Source: an uncultured Bryobacteraceae bacterium
GTDB lineage: Bacteria > Acidobacteriota > Terriglobia > Bryobacterales > Bryobacteraceae
Assembly: GCA_937921835.1 (NCBI GenBank)
Contig: CAKZVG010000643.1
Location: 1-7,603, forward strand
Length of the DNA: 7,603 nucleotides
Direction of reading: 5' to 3'
Below are positions 1 to 7,213 of this stretch, piece after piece (the stretch's first letter is position 1; every line of letters starts with the position of its first letter). Made by a program: the position numbers and the translations under genes. The notes below the pieces were generated by a model, which saw only the letters and a program-made list of their open reading frames with translations, did not search any database and had not been told where the DNA came from.

Positions 1-1
1 C

Positions 2-2260
2 GCTCGTCCCATCTTCGATCCCGCCACCACCCGCAACGTTGGCGGGCGGTGGCTCCGCGACCGGTTCCCCGAAGCACGAGTCCCGGCCAGCCGCTTCGAG
101 CCCATCGCCGCGAAGCTGATCCTCTGGTACCCGGAACCGAACCTGCCGGGCGCCGTCAATAACTTCTTCTTCTCGCCCACCCGGACCAACGACACCGACC
201 AGTATGACGCCCGCCTGGATCATACCTTCAACGATCACCACCGGGCCTTCTTCCGCTACAGCCACCGGAACTACCGCAACCTCGATCCGGGACCGATGCC
301 CCTGCCCGCCGATGGCGGCCTGTGGCAGACCTCCGACGTCCTCGCCGACAGCTACGTCGGGAACTGGAACGCCGTGCTGTCGCCCGCGATGAGCAACGAG
401 TTCCGCTTCGGGTACACCCGGATGGACAGCCTGCTCGACTTCCCCTGGGACTACAACTACAACGAACAAATCGGCATCAAGGGGATTCCGCCCATGGGCC
501 GGGCCAACGATCATGGGGGTACGCTGTTCAACATCTCCGGTTACGGGAATCTTGGTTCGCGGGCCTTCTGGCCGAACGATAACGACGTGGCCGTGGCTCA
601 CATCTCCGATCAACTCACCCGCGTTCAGGGGCGCCACGTCCTCAAGATGGGCGCCGAATACCGGCGCGAGCACACTCTCCGCGACGCCGGCCGCTATTCC
701 CGCGGGCAGATGAGCTTCGGTGGCGACTTCTCCCAGGATCCCAACGACCGCGCACGGAGCGGTGACGGCATGGCGGACTTACTGCTCGGTATGGCCTCCG
801 GCGGGAACTTCGGCAGCACCAGCGGCATATCCCCGCGCGCCAACAACTACGCCCTCTATTTCCAGGACGATTGGAAAGCCACCAACCGGCTGACGCTGAA
901 CCTGGGAGTACGCTGGGACCGCCTCGGCAAGGCCAGCTTTGCCCACTTGGACCGCTACCCGGTGGGGCGCTTCGTCCTCGGGCCCCGGGGCACAACGGAG
1001 TTCCAGCTTCTCCGCCCCAGGAATTCCCGAGACAACGGCGCCGCCGAAGACAACAACAATCTCGCGCCGCGGATCGGTATCGCCTTCCAGGCCCTGGACT
1101 CCACAGTCGTCCGGGCCGGCTACGGGGTGTACTATGGCGCGGCGGACTCGAATGCGCAGGTGGCCGCCTGGGACAACGGCCCCCCCGACTTCTCGGAATT
1201 CACATTCCCCACCGACCGGCTGTTGCAGCCGGGCCTGATCCTATCCCGGGGATTTCCCCCCGGTTTGTTGCCCGCCAAGGAAGTACAGCGCAACGTCGGC
1301 ATCCGGATCTCGGACGGCAACGCGTGGCCCAACCAGTACTCGCACCAGTGGTTCCTCGACATTCAGCGACGGCTTCCGTTCGAGGTGGTGGCGACCGTGT
1401 CCTACATCGGCAACGGAGCGCGGCAGATGATCTGGAACCGCAATCTGAACGCCGTCACGCAGCCCGGCCCGGGAGCGATCGCCTCCCGCCGGCCCTATCC
1501 CTACTTCGGCACCATTACCATCCGCCACCCCGGTGGAAACGTCAGTTACAACGCGCTCGCGGCCAAGGCCGAGAAACGCTTCAGCAAGGGGCTGACGTTT
1601 CTAACCTCCTACACCTGGTCGCACAACATTGACGACGGAGCCGGCACGCTGGAGGACGGAACCCCCGGCGGCTGGCGCAACTCGGACCAGATCCGCTGGG
1701 ACCGCTCCAATTCGGGCTACGACCGGCGCCAGATTTTCTCCGGCAGCTTCATCTACGACCTGCCGTTCGGCAAGGGGCGGCAGTGGGGCGCCGCCTGGCG
1801 CCCGCTTGCGAACTCGCTGCTCGGCGGCTGGCAGTTGGGCGGCATCCTGACACTTCGCTCCGGCACCTACTTCACGCCGACCATCGGCGGCAACCCCAAG
1901 AACTCCGATGGCGCCAGCCACGCCAACCGGATCGGCAACGGCAACCTCCCCCGCGGAGAGCGAACCATCGACCGCTGGTTCGACGTGTCCGCCTTCGAGG
2001 TGCCCGTCGGCTACGTCTGGGGTAACGCCGGCCGCCATATCCTCATCGGGCCTCCGGACCACTGGATGGACCTCAAGATCGGCAAGAACTTCCTGCTGGC
2101 CGAGAAGTACCGCATCGAGTTCCGTTCCGAGATGTTCAATTTCACCAATACGCCCAGCTTCGGAAACCCGAACTCCACGATCACGGCCCCGGCCGCCGCC
2201 AGAATCACCAGCGCCTCGGCGCCGCGGCGAATCCAATTCGGGCTGAAACTGGTGTTCTGA
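2..2260 (+). CDS. TonB-dependent receptor, Oar-like, C-terminal part (5' truncated by window edge)
   Basis: This is an outer-membrane beta-barrel receptor of the large Oar/CarboxypepD-regulatory type, expected to import a ligand using TonB energy. The frame is open from base 2 to the TGA at 2258-2260, giving 752 visible residues; family members usually have about 1000-1200, so the signal peptide, carboxypeptidase-like domain and most of the plug lie upstream. Visible family wording includes IFDPATT near residue 5, VPASRFEPIAAKL near 28-40, YTWSHNIDD from residue 537, YDRRQIFSGSFIYDLPFGKG from 573 and GGWQLGGILTLRSGTYF near 610. The chain ends in GLKLVF; a C-terminal Phe is the usual BAM recognition signal of outer-membrane barrels. 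A start at ATG 296 is possible on paper, but the upstream 98 codons are clearly the same protein. The ligand is unknown. The exported hydrolase and sulfatase directly downstream suggest a glycan or another ester- or sulfate-bearing compound. No SusD-like gene is seen. Confidence 0.93.
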   Translation, partial: ARPIFDPATTRNVGGRWLRDRFPEARVPASRFEPIAAKLILWYPEPNLPGAVNNFFFSPTRTNDTDQYDARLDHTFNDHHRAFFRYSHRNYRNLDPGPMPLPADGGLWQTSDVLADSYVGNWNAVLSPAMSNEFRFGYTRMDSLLDFPWDYNYNEQIGIKGIPPMGRANDHGGTLFNISGYGNLGSRAFWPNDNDVAVAHISDQLTRVQGRHVLKMGAEYRREHTLRDAGRYSRGQMSFGGDFSQDPNDRARSGDGMADLLLGMASGGNFGSTSGISPRANNYALYFQDDWKATNRLTLNLGVRWDRLGKASFAHLDRYPVGRFVLGPRGTTEFQLLRPRNSRDNGAAEDNNNLAPRIGIAFQALDSTVVRAGYGVYYGAADSNAQVAAWDNGPPDFSEFTFPTDRLLQPGLILSRGFPPGLLPAKEVQRNVGIRISDGNAWPNQYSHQWFLDIQRRLPFEVVATVSYIGNGARQMIWNRNLNAVTQPGPGAIASRRPYPYFGTITIRHPGGNVSYNALAAKAEKRFSKGLTFLTSYTWSHNIDDGAGTLEDGTPGGWRNSDQIRWDRSNSGYDRRQIFSGSFIYDLPFGKGRQWGAAWRPLANSLLGGWQLGGILTLRSGTYFTPTIGGNPKNSDGASHANRIGNGNLPRGERTIDRWFDVSAFEVPVGYVWGNAGRHILIGPPDHWMDLKIGKNFLLAEKYRIEFRSEMFNFTNTPSFGNPNSTITAPAAARITSASAPRRIQFGLKLVF

Positions 2261-2263
2261 GCC

Positions 2264-4480
2264 GTGGCGCGCGAATTCCTCAACCGGTCCGGCGCCACCC
2301 GCCCGCTGGCGGCGGCCGCATTGCTGGCCTTTCTGACCCCGGCGCCGGCGTCCGCTCAGGAAGGCTCTTTCGGCGTGCTGAGCGACTGGAAGATCCACCC
2401 GGACCGCTGGGTGGAGCGCCAGGAGGGCGGCTACATGCTCTACCGGCGCTTCAACGAGCGGGCGTTCGAACAACTGCGCCAGCGCGATCGGGAAACCGCG
2501 GGCATCCGGACGGCGGCGGGTTGGGAAGCCCGCCGCGCTTACGTGCGCCGGGTGATCGAAGAGACCCTTGGCCCCTGGCCGGAGAAAACCCCGCTCAACG
2601 CCCGCACGACAGGAGTCATCCGCCGGGAATCTTACCGCATCGAGAAACTGGTCTTCGAATCGCTCCCCGGCTTCCCCGTCACGGCGGCCCTCTATCTGCC
2701 GGAAGGAGCCGCTTCACGGCGGCCCGGCGTGCTGTTCATCCCCGGCCACACGATGTCCGCGCTGCGCGCCGAGTACTGCCAGAAGCAGTGCCTGAACCTG
2801 GTCCATAAGGGCTTCGCCGTGCTGATCTACGATCCCATCGGACAGGGCGAGCGGGAGCAGGAGATCGATCCGGTGACCGGCAAGCAACTGGTGGACCCGC
2901 GGGCGCTGCCCTTCTACAAGTTCCACTCCTATCCCGGTAACCAGTGCTACCTCTCGGGCGTCTCCATCGCGCGTTACTTCGTCTGGGACGCGATCCGCGG
3001 CATCGACTACCTATCGTCCCGCCCTGAGGTGGACCCGGAGCGCATCGCCGTCGCCGGCAGCTCCGGCGGCGGCAACATCACCGTGTTCGCCGCCGCCGTG
3101 GATGCCCGCGTCAAGGCGGCGGCTCCCTCCTGCTGGGTGACCAGCCAGCGGCGCAAGCTGGCAATCAACGGGGCGCAGGATGCCGAGAACAACGTCTACC
3201 ACGGACTGAAACACGGCATCGAGCACGCCGACTGGCTGCTGGCGCGGGCGCCTCAGCCCACGATCGTTCTCGCCACCTCGCACGATCATTACCCCATCCA
3301 GGGCGCGCGCGAAACCGCCGCCGAGATGCGGCGGATCTATGCGGCGCTCGGCGCGCCGGGCAACTTCGCTTTCTCCGAAGACGACTACGACCACAGCTTG
3401 ACGCGCAAGAACAGCGAGGCCTACTACGCCTTCCTGATGAAGCATCTCGGCGTCTCCGGCGACCCGGCGCAGCGCGATTACCCGCTTCTCAAGGAAGAGG
3501 AGTTGAAAGTCACCCGGACCGGACAGGTGGCCACCGAGTTCAAGGCCGAGACCGTCTTCTCGCTGAACCGCCGCGAGACCGCCGGACTTCTTGCGAGATT
3601 GGAGCGGGCCCGCAAGGACGGCGGCCATCTCCGGGCGGCCGTCCGCCGGGCGGCGGAACTCTCCGGATACCGCACCCCGCGGACCGCGCACGATGCCGTC
3701 TACCGGGGCGGGTTCCGCCGCGACGGATACCGCATCGAGAAGTGGGCGCTGGACGGAGGGCCGAACGCGGTGGTGCCGCTGTTGCTGTCCTTGCCGGATG
3801 GCGAAGGGCCGTTCCCCGGCGTGATCTACCTGCACCCGGATGGCAAGACCGCCGGCGCGGCGGTAGGCGGGATCATCGAGAAACTGGCCCTCCGCGGGTT
3901 CGCCGTGGCCGCTCCGGACGTCATCGGCACCGGCGAAACGCAGCCCCGCATCGGCCGCCAGAACGATCTCAACGCGGGCTTTTACATTGGGGTGCTGACC
4001 AGCTCAAGCGAGGTGGGACTGCAAGCCGAAGATGTGGCGGCGGTGGTCTCGTGGCTGCAATCCGACGGCAGGATCCGCCCAGCTGGAATCGGCGTGCTTG
4101 CCGCGGGCGCCATGGGACCGGCCGGAACGCACGCCGCGGCGTTCCAGCCCGAGATCCGCTGGCTTCTGCTGGACCGGGCGCCGGCAACCTACGCCTCGGT
4201 GGCGATGAACCAATTGTACAAAGTCCCTTCCACCGCCCTGGTGCCGGGCGCGCTGACCGCCTACGATCTGCCCGATCTACTGGCCAGCCTGGCCCCTCGC
4301 ACGGCCGCCGCCGCCGGGCCCGTCGACCAGTCGTTGCTGCCGCTCAAACCCGCCGCCGCCGCGGAAGCTTTCCGCTTCCCCGCGTCTCACTACCGGAGCC
4401 TCGGCGCCGGAGACCGCCTGCGGATCCTCCAACCGGGAGAAGCGGACTTGCTCGACGTACTCGAATGGTGCGCAAAATGA
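2264..4480 (+). CDS. Secreted tandem alpha/beta hydrolase, acetylxylan-esterase-like, second domain degenerate
   Basis: Probable exported carboxylester hydrolase of 738 residues. The GTG start is the first possible one, because the receptor's in-frame TGA is one codon upstream. It gives a signal peptide: Arg 3, 8 and 13, a hydrophobic stretch at 14-24, and an ASA/Q cleavage site at 31/32. The next Met (58) would lose it. Domain 1 (about 115-395) has DPIGQGERE at 190-198, nucleophile elbow GSSGGG with Ser267, the likely acid Asp341 (SHDHYPI) and His377 (DYDHSLT). This order and wording match the acetylxylan esterase/abhydrolase group common in Planctomycetes and Acidobacteria. Domain 2 (about 480-738) repeats the fold opening: RRDGYRIEK at 485-493 mirrors RRESYRIEK at 120-128. 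Its elbow, however, reads VLAAGAMG, with Gly615 where Ser is expected, and no matching His is visible near the end. Domain 2 is therefore probably non-catalytic. No strong Shine-Dalgarno precedes the GTG, so coupled reinitiation after the receptor is likely. Substrate is not determinable; deacetylation of glycans is only the family's best-known activity. Confidence 0.9.
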   Translation: MAREFLNRSGATRPLAAAALLAFLTPAPASAQEGSFGVLSDWKIHPDRWVERQEGGYMLYRRFNERAFEQLRQRDRETAGIRTAAGWEARRAYVRRVIEETLGPWPEKTPLNARTTGVIRRESYRIEKLVFESLPGFPVTAALYLPEGAASRRPGVLFIPGHTMSALRAEYCQKQCLNLVHKGFAVLIYDPIGQGEREQEIDPVTGKQLVDPRALPFYKFHSYPGNQCYLSGVSIARYFVWDAIRGIDYLSSRPEVDPERIAVAGSSGGGNITVFAAAVDARVKAAAPSCWVTSQRRKLAINGAQDAENNVYHGLKHGIEHADWLLARAPQPTIVLATSHDHYPIQGARETAAEMRRIYAALGAPGNFAFSEDDYDHSLTRKNSEAYYAFLMKHLGVSGDPAQRDYPLLKEEELKVTRTGQVATEFKAETVFSLNRRETAGLLARLERARKDGGHLRAAVRRAAELSGYRTPRTAHDAVYRGGFRRDGYRIEKWALDGGPNAVVPLLLSLPDGEGPFPGVIYLHPDGKTAGAAVGGIIEKLALRGFAVAAPDVIGTGETQPRIGRQNDLNAGFYIGVLTSSSEVGLQAEDVAAVVSWLQSDGRIRPAGIGVLAAGAMGPAGTHAAAFQPEIRWLLLDRAPATYASVAMNQLYKVPSTALVPGALTAYDLPDLLASLAPRTAAAAGPVDQSLLPLKPAAAAEAFRFPASHYRSLGAGDRLRILQPGEADLLDVLEWCAK

Positions 4481-5904
4481 ACCGCCGGAAAGTACTCAAA
4501 GGCCTCCTCGCCGCCGCCGCTCCGCGCGCATTGGCCTGCGCCGCGGCGCCCGCCAAGCCCAACGTCATTCTGTGCATGACGGATGACCAGGGTTGGGGCG
4601 ACACCGGCTACAACGGCCACCCCTTTCTCAAAACCCCAAATCTGGACGCGATGTCCCATGCTGGCATCCGCTTCGACCGCTTTTACTCGGGCGCTCCGGT
4701 CTGTTCTCCCACCAGGGGCAGCGCTCTTACCGGCCGGCACCCCTTCCGCTACGGCGTCTACTCGGCCAACGTGGGCCACATGCCGGCTGAGGAGGTCACC
4801 TTGGCCGAAGCGCTGAAGACCCAGGGCTACGCCACCGGCCACTTTGGTAAGTGGCACCTCGGGACACTCACGAACGAGGTTCAGGACGGCCGCCGCGGTG
4901 GGCGCGAGAAAGAGCATTACGCGCCTCCCTGGGAGCATGGCTTCGACGAGTGCTTCTCCACCGAGGTCTCCGTACCCACCTGGAATCCGACGGTCAAGCA
5001 GCCGTTCGCAACCCGCTTCTGGACTGGACCCGGCCGCTGGGCCAGCGAAAACCTGGAGGGCGACAGCTCCCGCGTTCTGCTGGACCGCGCCGTCCCGTTT
5101 ATCCGCCGGGCGGTCCAGGCGGGGAAACCGTTCTTCGCCGTCATCTGGTTCCATAGCCCGCACGCTCCGGTTGTGGCCGGTCCGGCCCACCGGGACATGT
5201 ACGGGCGATTCAGCGCGGGCGAGCAGCACTACTACGGCTGCCTGACGGCCATGGACGAGCAGATCGGCCGTCTGCGCCAGGAACTGCGGGCTCTGGGCGC
5301 GGCCGGCAACACCATGCTGTGGTATTGCGCCGACAACGGTCCCGCCGGTGAGACTCACTTTGCGGGCAATTACCGCGGCTCTACGCGGGGCTTGCGCGGC
5401 CGTAAGCACAGCCTGTTTGAAGGCGGTATCCGCGTTCCCGGGCTGCTCGAGTGGCCGGACCGCGTGAAACCCGGACGGGCCACGTCGATCCCGTGTTCTA
5501 CCTGCGACTACCTCCCCACCGTGCTGGACATCCTTGGTGCGCCCACAGAATACCAACGCGAGCCCATTGACGGGATTAGCCTCGCCACGCTGATTGACGG
5601 CAAGATGACGGAGCGCTCCCGCCCGATCGCCTTTGAGACCACGGACGACGGAGAGAAGGGCGCGGCGCTGAGACTGGGTTCACCCAATCTGGCACTCATC
5701 GACAACCGCTACAAGTTCCTCTCCTACCTCGATCCGGCCCGCGCCGGGCAGGATATGCTCTTCGATATCCCGATCGATCCGGGCGAGCGCGACAACATGG
5801 TCGCCGCCAGTCCAGAAGTCGCGGCCGCCATGAGACGGGTGCTCTCGGAATGGCGGGAATCCTGCGTGCGAAGCCGCCGGGGTGAAGACTACCGCGCCGG
5901 CTGA
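4477..5904 (+). CDS. Exported sulfatase, formylglycine (Cys) type
   Basis: Sulfatase of the alkaline-phosphatase-like superfamily, arylsulfatase A-like, 475 residues, hydrolysing sulfate esters. Visible active-site parts are the metal ligands Asp36-Asp37 (MTDDQGWGDTGYNG), CSPTRGSALTGR with Cys76 as the residue converted to formylglycine and Arg80 beside it, Lys125 and His127 in GHFGKWHLG, His229 in SPHAP, Asp286-Asn287 in ADNGP, and Lys310 in RGRKHSLFEGGIRVPG. The C-terminal LFDIPIDPGERDN is the usual closing motif. The set is complete, so the enzyme should be active if matured; no maturation enzyme is in the window. The ATG at 4477 overlaps the upstream stop (ATGA) and starts MNRRKVLKGLLAAAA, a Tat-like N-terminus. 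An ATG at 4465 in the same frame adds only MVRK and is a weaker choice. Pro16-Arg17 interrupt the hydrophobic stretch, and ALA-C21 could be a poor lipobox, so the final location (periplasm or lipid-anchored) is uncertain. Likely cotranscribed with the receptor and hydrolase. Confidence 0.94.
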   Translation: MNRRKVLKGLLAAAAPRALACAAAPAKPNVILCMTDDQGWGDTGYNGHPFLKTPNLDAMSHAGIRFDRFYSGAPVCSPTRGSALTGRHPFRYGVYSANVGHMPAEEVTLAEALKTQGYATGHFGKWHLGTLTNEVQDGRRGGREKEHYAPPWEHGFDECFSTEVSVPTWNPTVKQPFATRFWTGPGRWASENLEGDSSRVLLDRAVPFIRRAVQAGKPFFAVIWFHSPHAPVVAGPAHRDMYGRFSAGEQHYYGCLTAMDEQIGRLRQELRALGAAGNTMLWYCADNGPAGETHFAGNYRGSTRGLRGRKHSLFEGGIRVPGLLEWPDRVKPGRATSIPCSTCDYLPTVLDILGAPTEYQREPIDGISLATLIDGKMTERSRPIAFETTDDGEKGAALRLGSPNLALIDNRYKFLSYLDPARAGQDMLFDIPIDPGERDNMVAASPEVAAAMRRVLSEWRESCVRSRRGEDYRAG

Positions 5905-6156
5905 ACTCGCAGTGCGTTCACCAAAATCCGCGCGTATTGCGGAATCTCGAAGTCTTCGGCGCGGCGCCCCGGCATGAAGTGGAACAGGGGGCTTTTGTCC
6001 AGGCGCCCGCGCCAGCCGCCGGTTTCCTGCATGTACTCATGCTTTCTCTGCGCCTGGGCGCCGGCCGGTCCACTTGATCCCGAGAGGCGGGGTCCGCGCT
6101 TCGTCCCGCTGGTGGTTGAGGAAGATCTCGGCAGGCGGCGCCGGACGGTTCAAGCG
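5889..6156 (-). pseudogene. Frameshifted 3' remnant of an unidentified minus-strand gene
   Basis: No intact gene fits this stretch, but two adjacent minus-strand frames read like real protein. The upstream frame (6156 down to a TGA at 6037-6039) gives RLNRPAPPAEIFLNHQRDE followed by LGIKWTG. The downstream frame (about 6044 down to a TAG at 5889-5891) gives KHEYMQETGGWRGRLDKSP, then LFHFMPGRRAEDFEIPQ and YARILVNALRVQ. Both use mostly G or C at third positions, as the real genes here do, and they join if one frameshift is assumed near 6045-6075. Above about 6156 the frame turns Arg-rich and no longer looks coding, so the gene seems to have lost its front. The stop overlaps the sulfatase end tail-to-tail by 16 bases. 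I do not recognise the family. An alternative is chance coding-like composition in GC-rich spacer DNA, or a sequencing indel in a longer gene. Confidence 0.35.
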
Positions 6157-6240
6157 CCGCCGGCACCCGCTCCGCCGCCGCGAAAGCCAGCGGAGCGGCA
6201 AGCGTGTTTCGCCTCCTGGTCCGCTACAGCGTCATCGCGG

Positions 6241-6249
6241 TGATAGAAT
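6241..6249 (+). promoter_or_regulatory. Candidate extended -10 promoter for the dienelactone hydrolase gene
   Basis: TGATAGAAT matches an extended -10 element (TGn followed by TAGAAT at 6244-6249, one mismatch to TATAAT). It lies in the least GC-rich part of the gap, 42 bases before the ATG at 6292. No convincing -35 box is present 16-18 bases upstream, which fits an extended -10 type. It would give a leader of about 35 bases. The call rests on motif match and position only. Confidence 0.42.
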
Positions 6250-6280
6250 ACGGGCAGTTTTGCCAACAGTTCTGGGTCTG

Positions 6281-6285
6281 GGAGG
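6281..6285 (+). promoter_or_regulatory. Ribosome binding site of the dienelactone hydrolase gene
   Basis: GGAGG lies 6 bases before the ATG at 6292, inside CTGGGAGGATATCC. This is the strongest Shine-Dalgarno in the window and fixes the start. By contrast, the hydrolase at 2264 and the sulfatase at 4477 lack one and appear to depend on translation of the gene before them. Confidence 0.8.
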
Positions 6286-6291
6286 ATATCC

Positions 6292-7206
6292 ATGTACAAA
6301 GACGGTCTGCCTGAAAACGATCAGGAGCAGATTGAAAGCCTCGTCCACCTGCACATCGACGGCGCGATCAACCGCCGCGACCTGCTGACGCGGCTGGCGA
6401 AATACACCGGGGGCGCGGCGGGCGCCGCCGCCGTGGTGGCCTCGCTGGGGCTGGCGCAGACGCCCGACGCCTGCCCCGCCAGCGTCCACGTGCCCGAGGA
6501 CGCGCCCGACGTCGAGTGGCATGACATCCAGTATCCGGGCAAGGGCGGCACTCTCTACGCTCTGCTCGCCCACCCGCGCCCGCTCACCAGCGCCCTGCCG
6601 GCGGTCATGGTGATTCACGAGAACCGCGGCCTGAACGATCACATCCGCGACGTCACGCGCCGGGTGGCGCGGGCCGGTTTCGTGGCGCTCGGCCTCGACC
6701 TGCTGTCGCGTCAGGGCGGCTCCTGGAACTTCCAGGAGCCCACCGCCGGGGTGCAGGCCTACGGCCGCACGCGCCCTGAGGAGCGCCTGGAGGATATGCT
6801 CTCCTCCATCGAGTATCTGAAGAGCGAGGGCTTCGTCATCGGCGGCAGGATCGGCGCGGTGGGCTTCTGCGCGGGAGGCGGAAACGTCTACAGCCTGGCG
6901 TTCGCATCCCAGGATCTCACGGCCGGCGTAGCCTACTACGGTACGCCGCCCAACCCGCTGCCCTCCTTCGATACGCTCACGGCGCGGCTTCTATGCATCT
7001 TCTCGGAAACCGACCGCAACCAGAACGCCCGCATCCCGGAACTGGTGGCCGGGCTGGTCGCCAACCGCAAGAGCTTTGGCCTGCATCTCTATCAGGGAAC
7101 CGGGCACGGTTTCCACAACGACACCGGAGCGGTCTACAACCGCGCCGCCGCCTGCGACGCTTGGGCCAAGACCATCGCCTTTTTCAACCAGCACCTGCGC
7201 GCGTAG
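6292..7206 (+). CDS. Tat-exported dienelactone hydrolase family protein, YghX-like
   Basis: Alpha/beta hydrolase of the dienelactone hydrolase (carboxymethylenebutenolidase) family, 304 residues. The N-terminus is an acidic stretch (MYKDGLPENDQEQ), then NRRDLLTRLAK with the twin arginine at 28-29 and an Ala/Gly-rich hydrophobic segment at 39-55. This layout is that of the YghX-like subgroup, so the mature enzyme is probably periplasmic. Catalytic residues are visible: Glu110 in VIHENRGLND, nucleophile Cys193 in GFCAGGG, Asp241 in SETDRN and His272 in GTGHGFHNDTG. The Cys nucleophile and the upstream Glu are hallmarks of true family members. The start is set by GGAGG at 6281. The gene has its own promoter candidate and is separated from the sulfatase by 387 bases, so it is probably a separate unit. 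The natural substrate of this subgroup is not established; a role in aromatic lactone breakdown should not be assumed, as no other genes of that pathway are here. Confidence 0.92.
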   Translation: MYKDGLPENDQEQIESLVHLHIDGAINRRDLLTRLAKYTGGAAGAAAVVASLGLAQTPDACPASVHVPEDAPDVEWHDIQYPGKGGTLYALLAHPRPLTSALPAVMVIHENRGLNDHIRDVTRRVARAGFVALGLDLLSRQGGSWNFQEPTAGVQAYGRTRPEERLEDMLSSIEYLKSEGFVIGGRIGAVGFCAGGGNVYSLAFASQDLTAGVAYYGTPPNPLPSFDTLTARLLCIFSETDRNQNARIPELVAGLVANRKSFGLHLYQGTGHGFHNDTGAVYNRAAACDAWAKTIAFFNQHLRA

Positions 7207-7211
7207 CGCGC
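7197..7211. other. GC hairpin at the convergent gene junction
   Basis: GCGCGC at 7197-7202 and again at 7206-7211 can pair around a three-base loop, spanning the TAG of the dienelactone hydrolase. An overlapping perfect palindrome, AGCGCGCGCT, runs from 7205 to 7214. There is no T-run on either side, so this is not a standard intrinsic terminator. It may slow polymerase between the two convergent genes, but such GC runs also arise by chance at this base composition. Confidence 0.25.
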
Positions 7212-7213
7212 GC

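Larger units (their letters stand above)
5905..6291. other. Intergenic gap between sulfatase and dienelactone hydrolase
   Basis: This 387-base gap holds no intact gene I can support. The left two thirds contain the minus-strand coding remnant listed separately. The right end (about 6241-6291) is less GC-rich and carries a promoter candidate and the ribosome binding site of the next gene. The short plus-strand frame from 5974 to 6243 has a Pro/Arg-rich translation with no family wording and is probably not a gene. I see no rho-independent terminator with a U-run after the sulfatase stop, and no tRNA or repeat array. Confidence 0.6.

Noticed and set aside
1601..2473. A 290-codon minus-strand open frame across the receptor/hydrolase junction
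   Set aside because: It lies opposite two convincing genes and has a low-complexity Ala/Gly/Arg/Val translation, as expected for a codon-bias shadow.
3011..3835. A 274-codon minus-strand open frame opposite the tandem hydrolase
   Set aside because: It is antisense to both conserved hydrolase halves and its translation is Arg/Gly/Val-rich without recognisable motifs.
3742..4476. Upstream extension of the sulfatase frame, open from an ATG at 3742
   Set aside because: The extension overlaps the well-supported hydrolase in another frame, is extremely Arg/Pro/Gly-rich and shows no sulfatase wording. The export signal and sulfatase domain begin at 4477.
4390..5556. A 388-codon open frame on the minus strand, antisense to the sulfatase
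   Set aside because: Long antisense frames are common opposite GC-rich genes. The translation has no family motifs and the plus strand encodes a complete sulfatase active site.
5974..6243. An 89-codon plus-strand frame in the intergenic gap
   Set aside because: The translation is Pro/Arg-rich with no domain wording and no good ribosome binding site, and the opposite strand reads better as protein over its left half.
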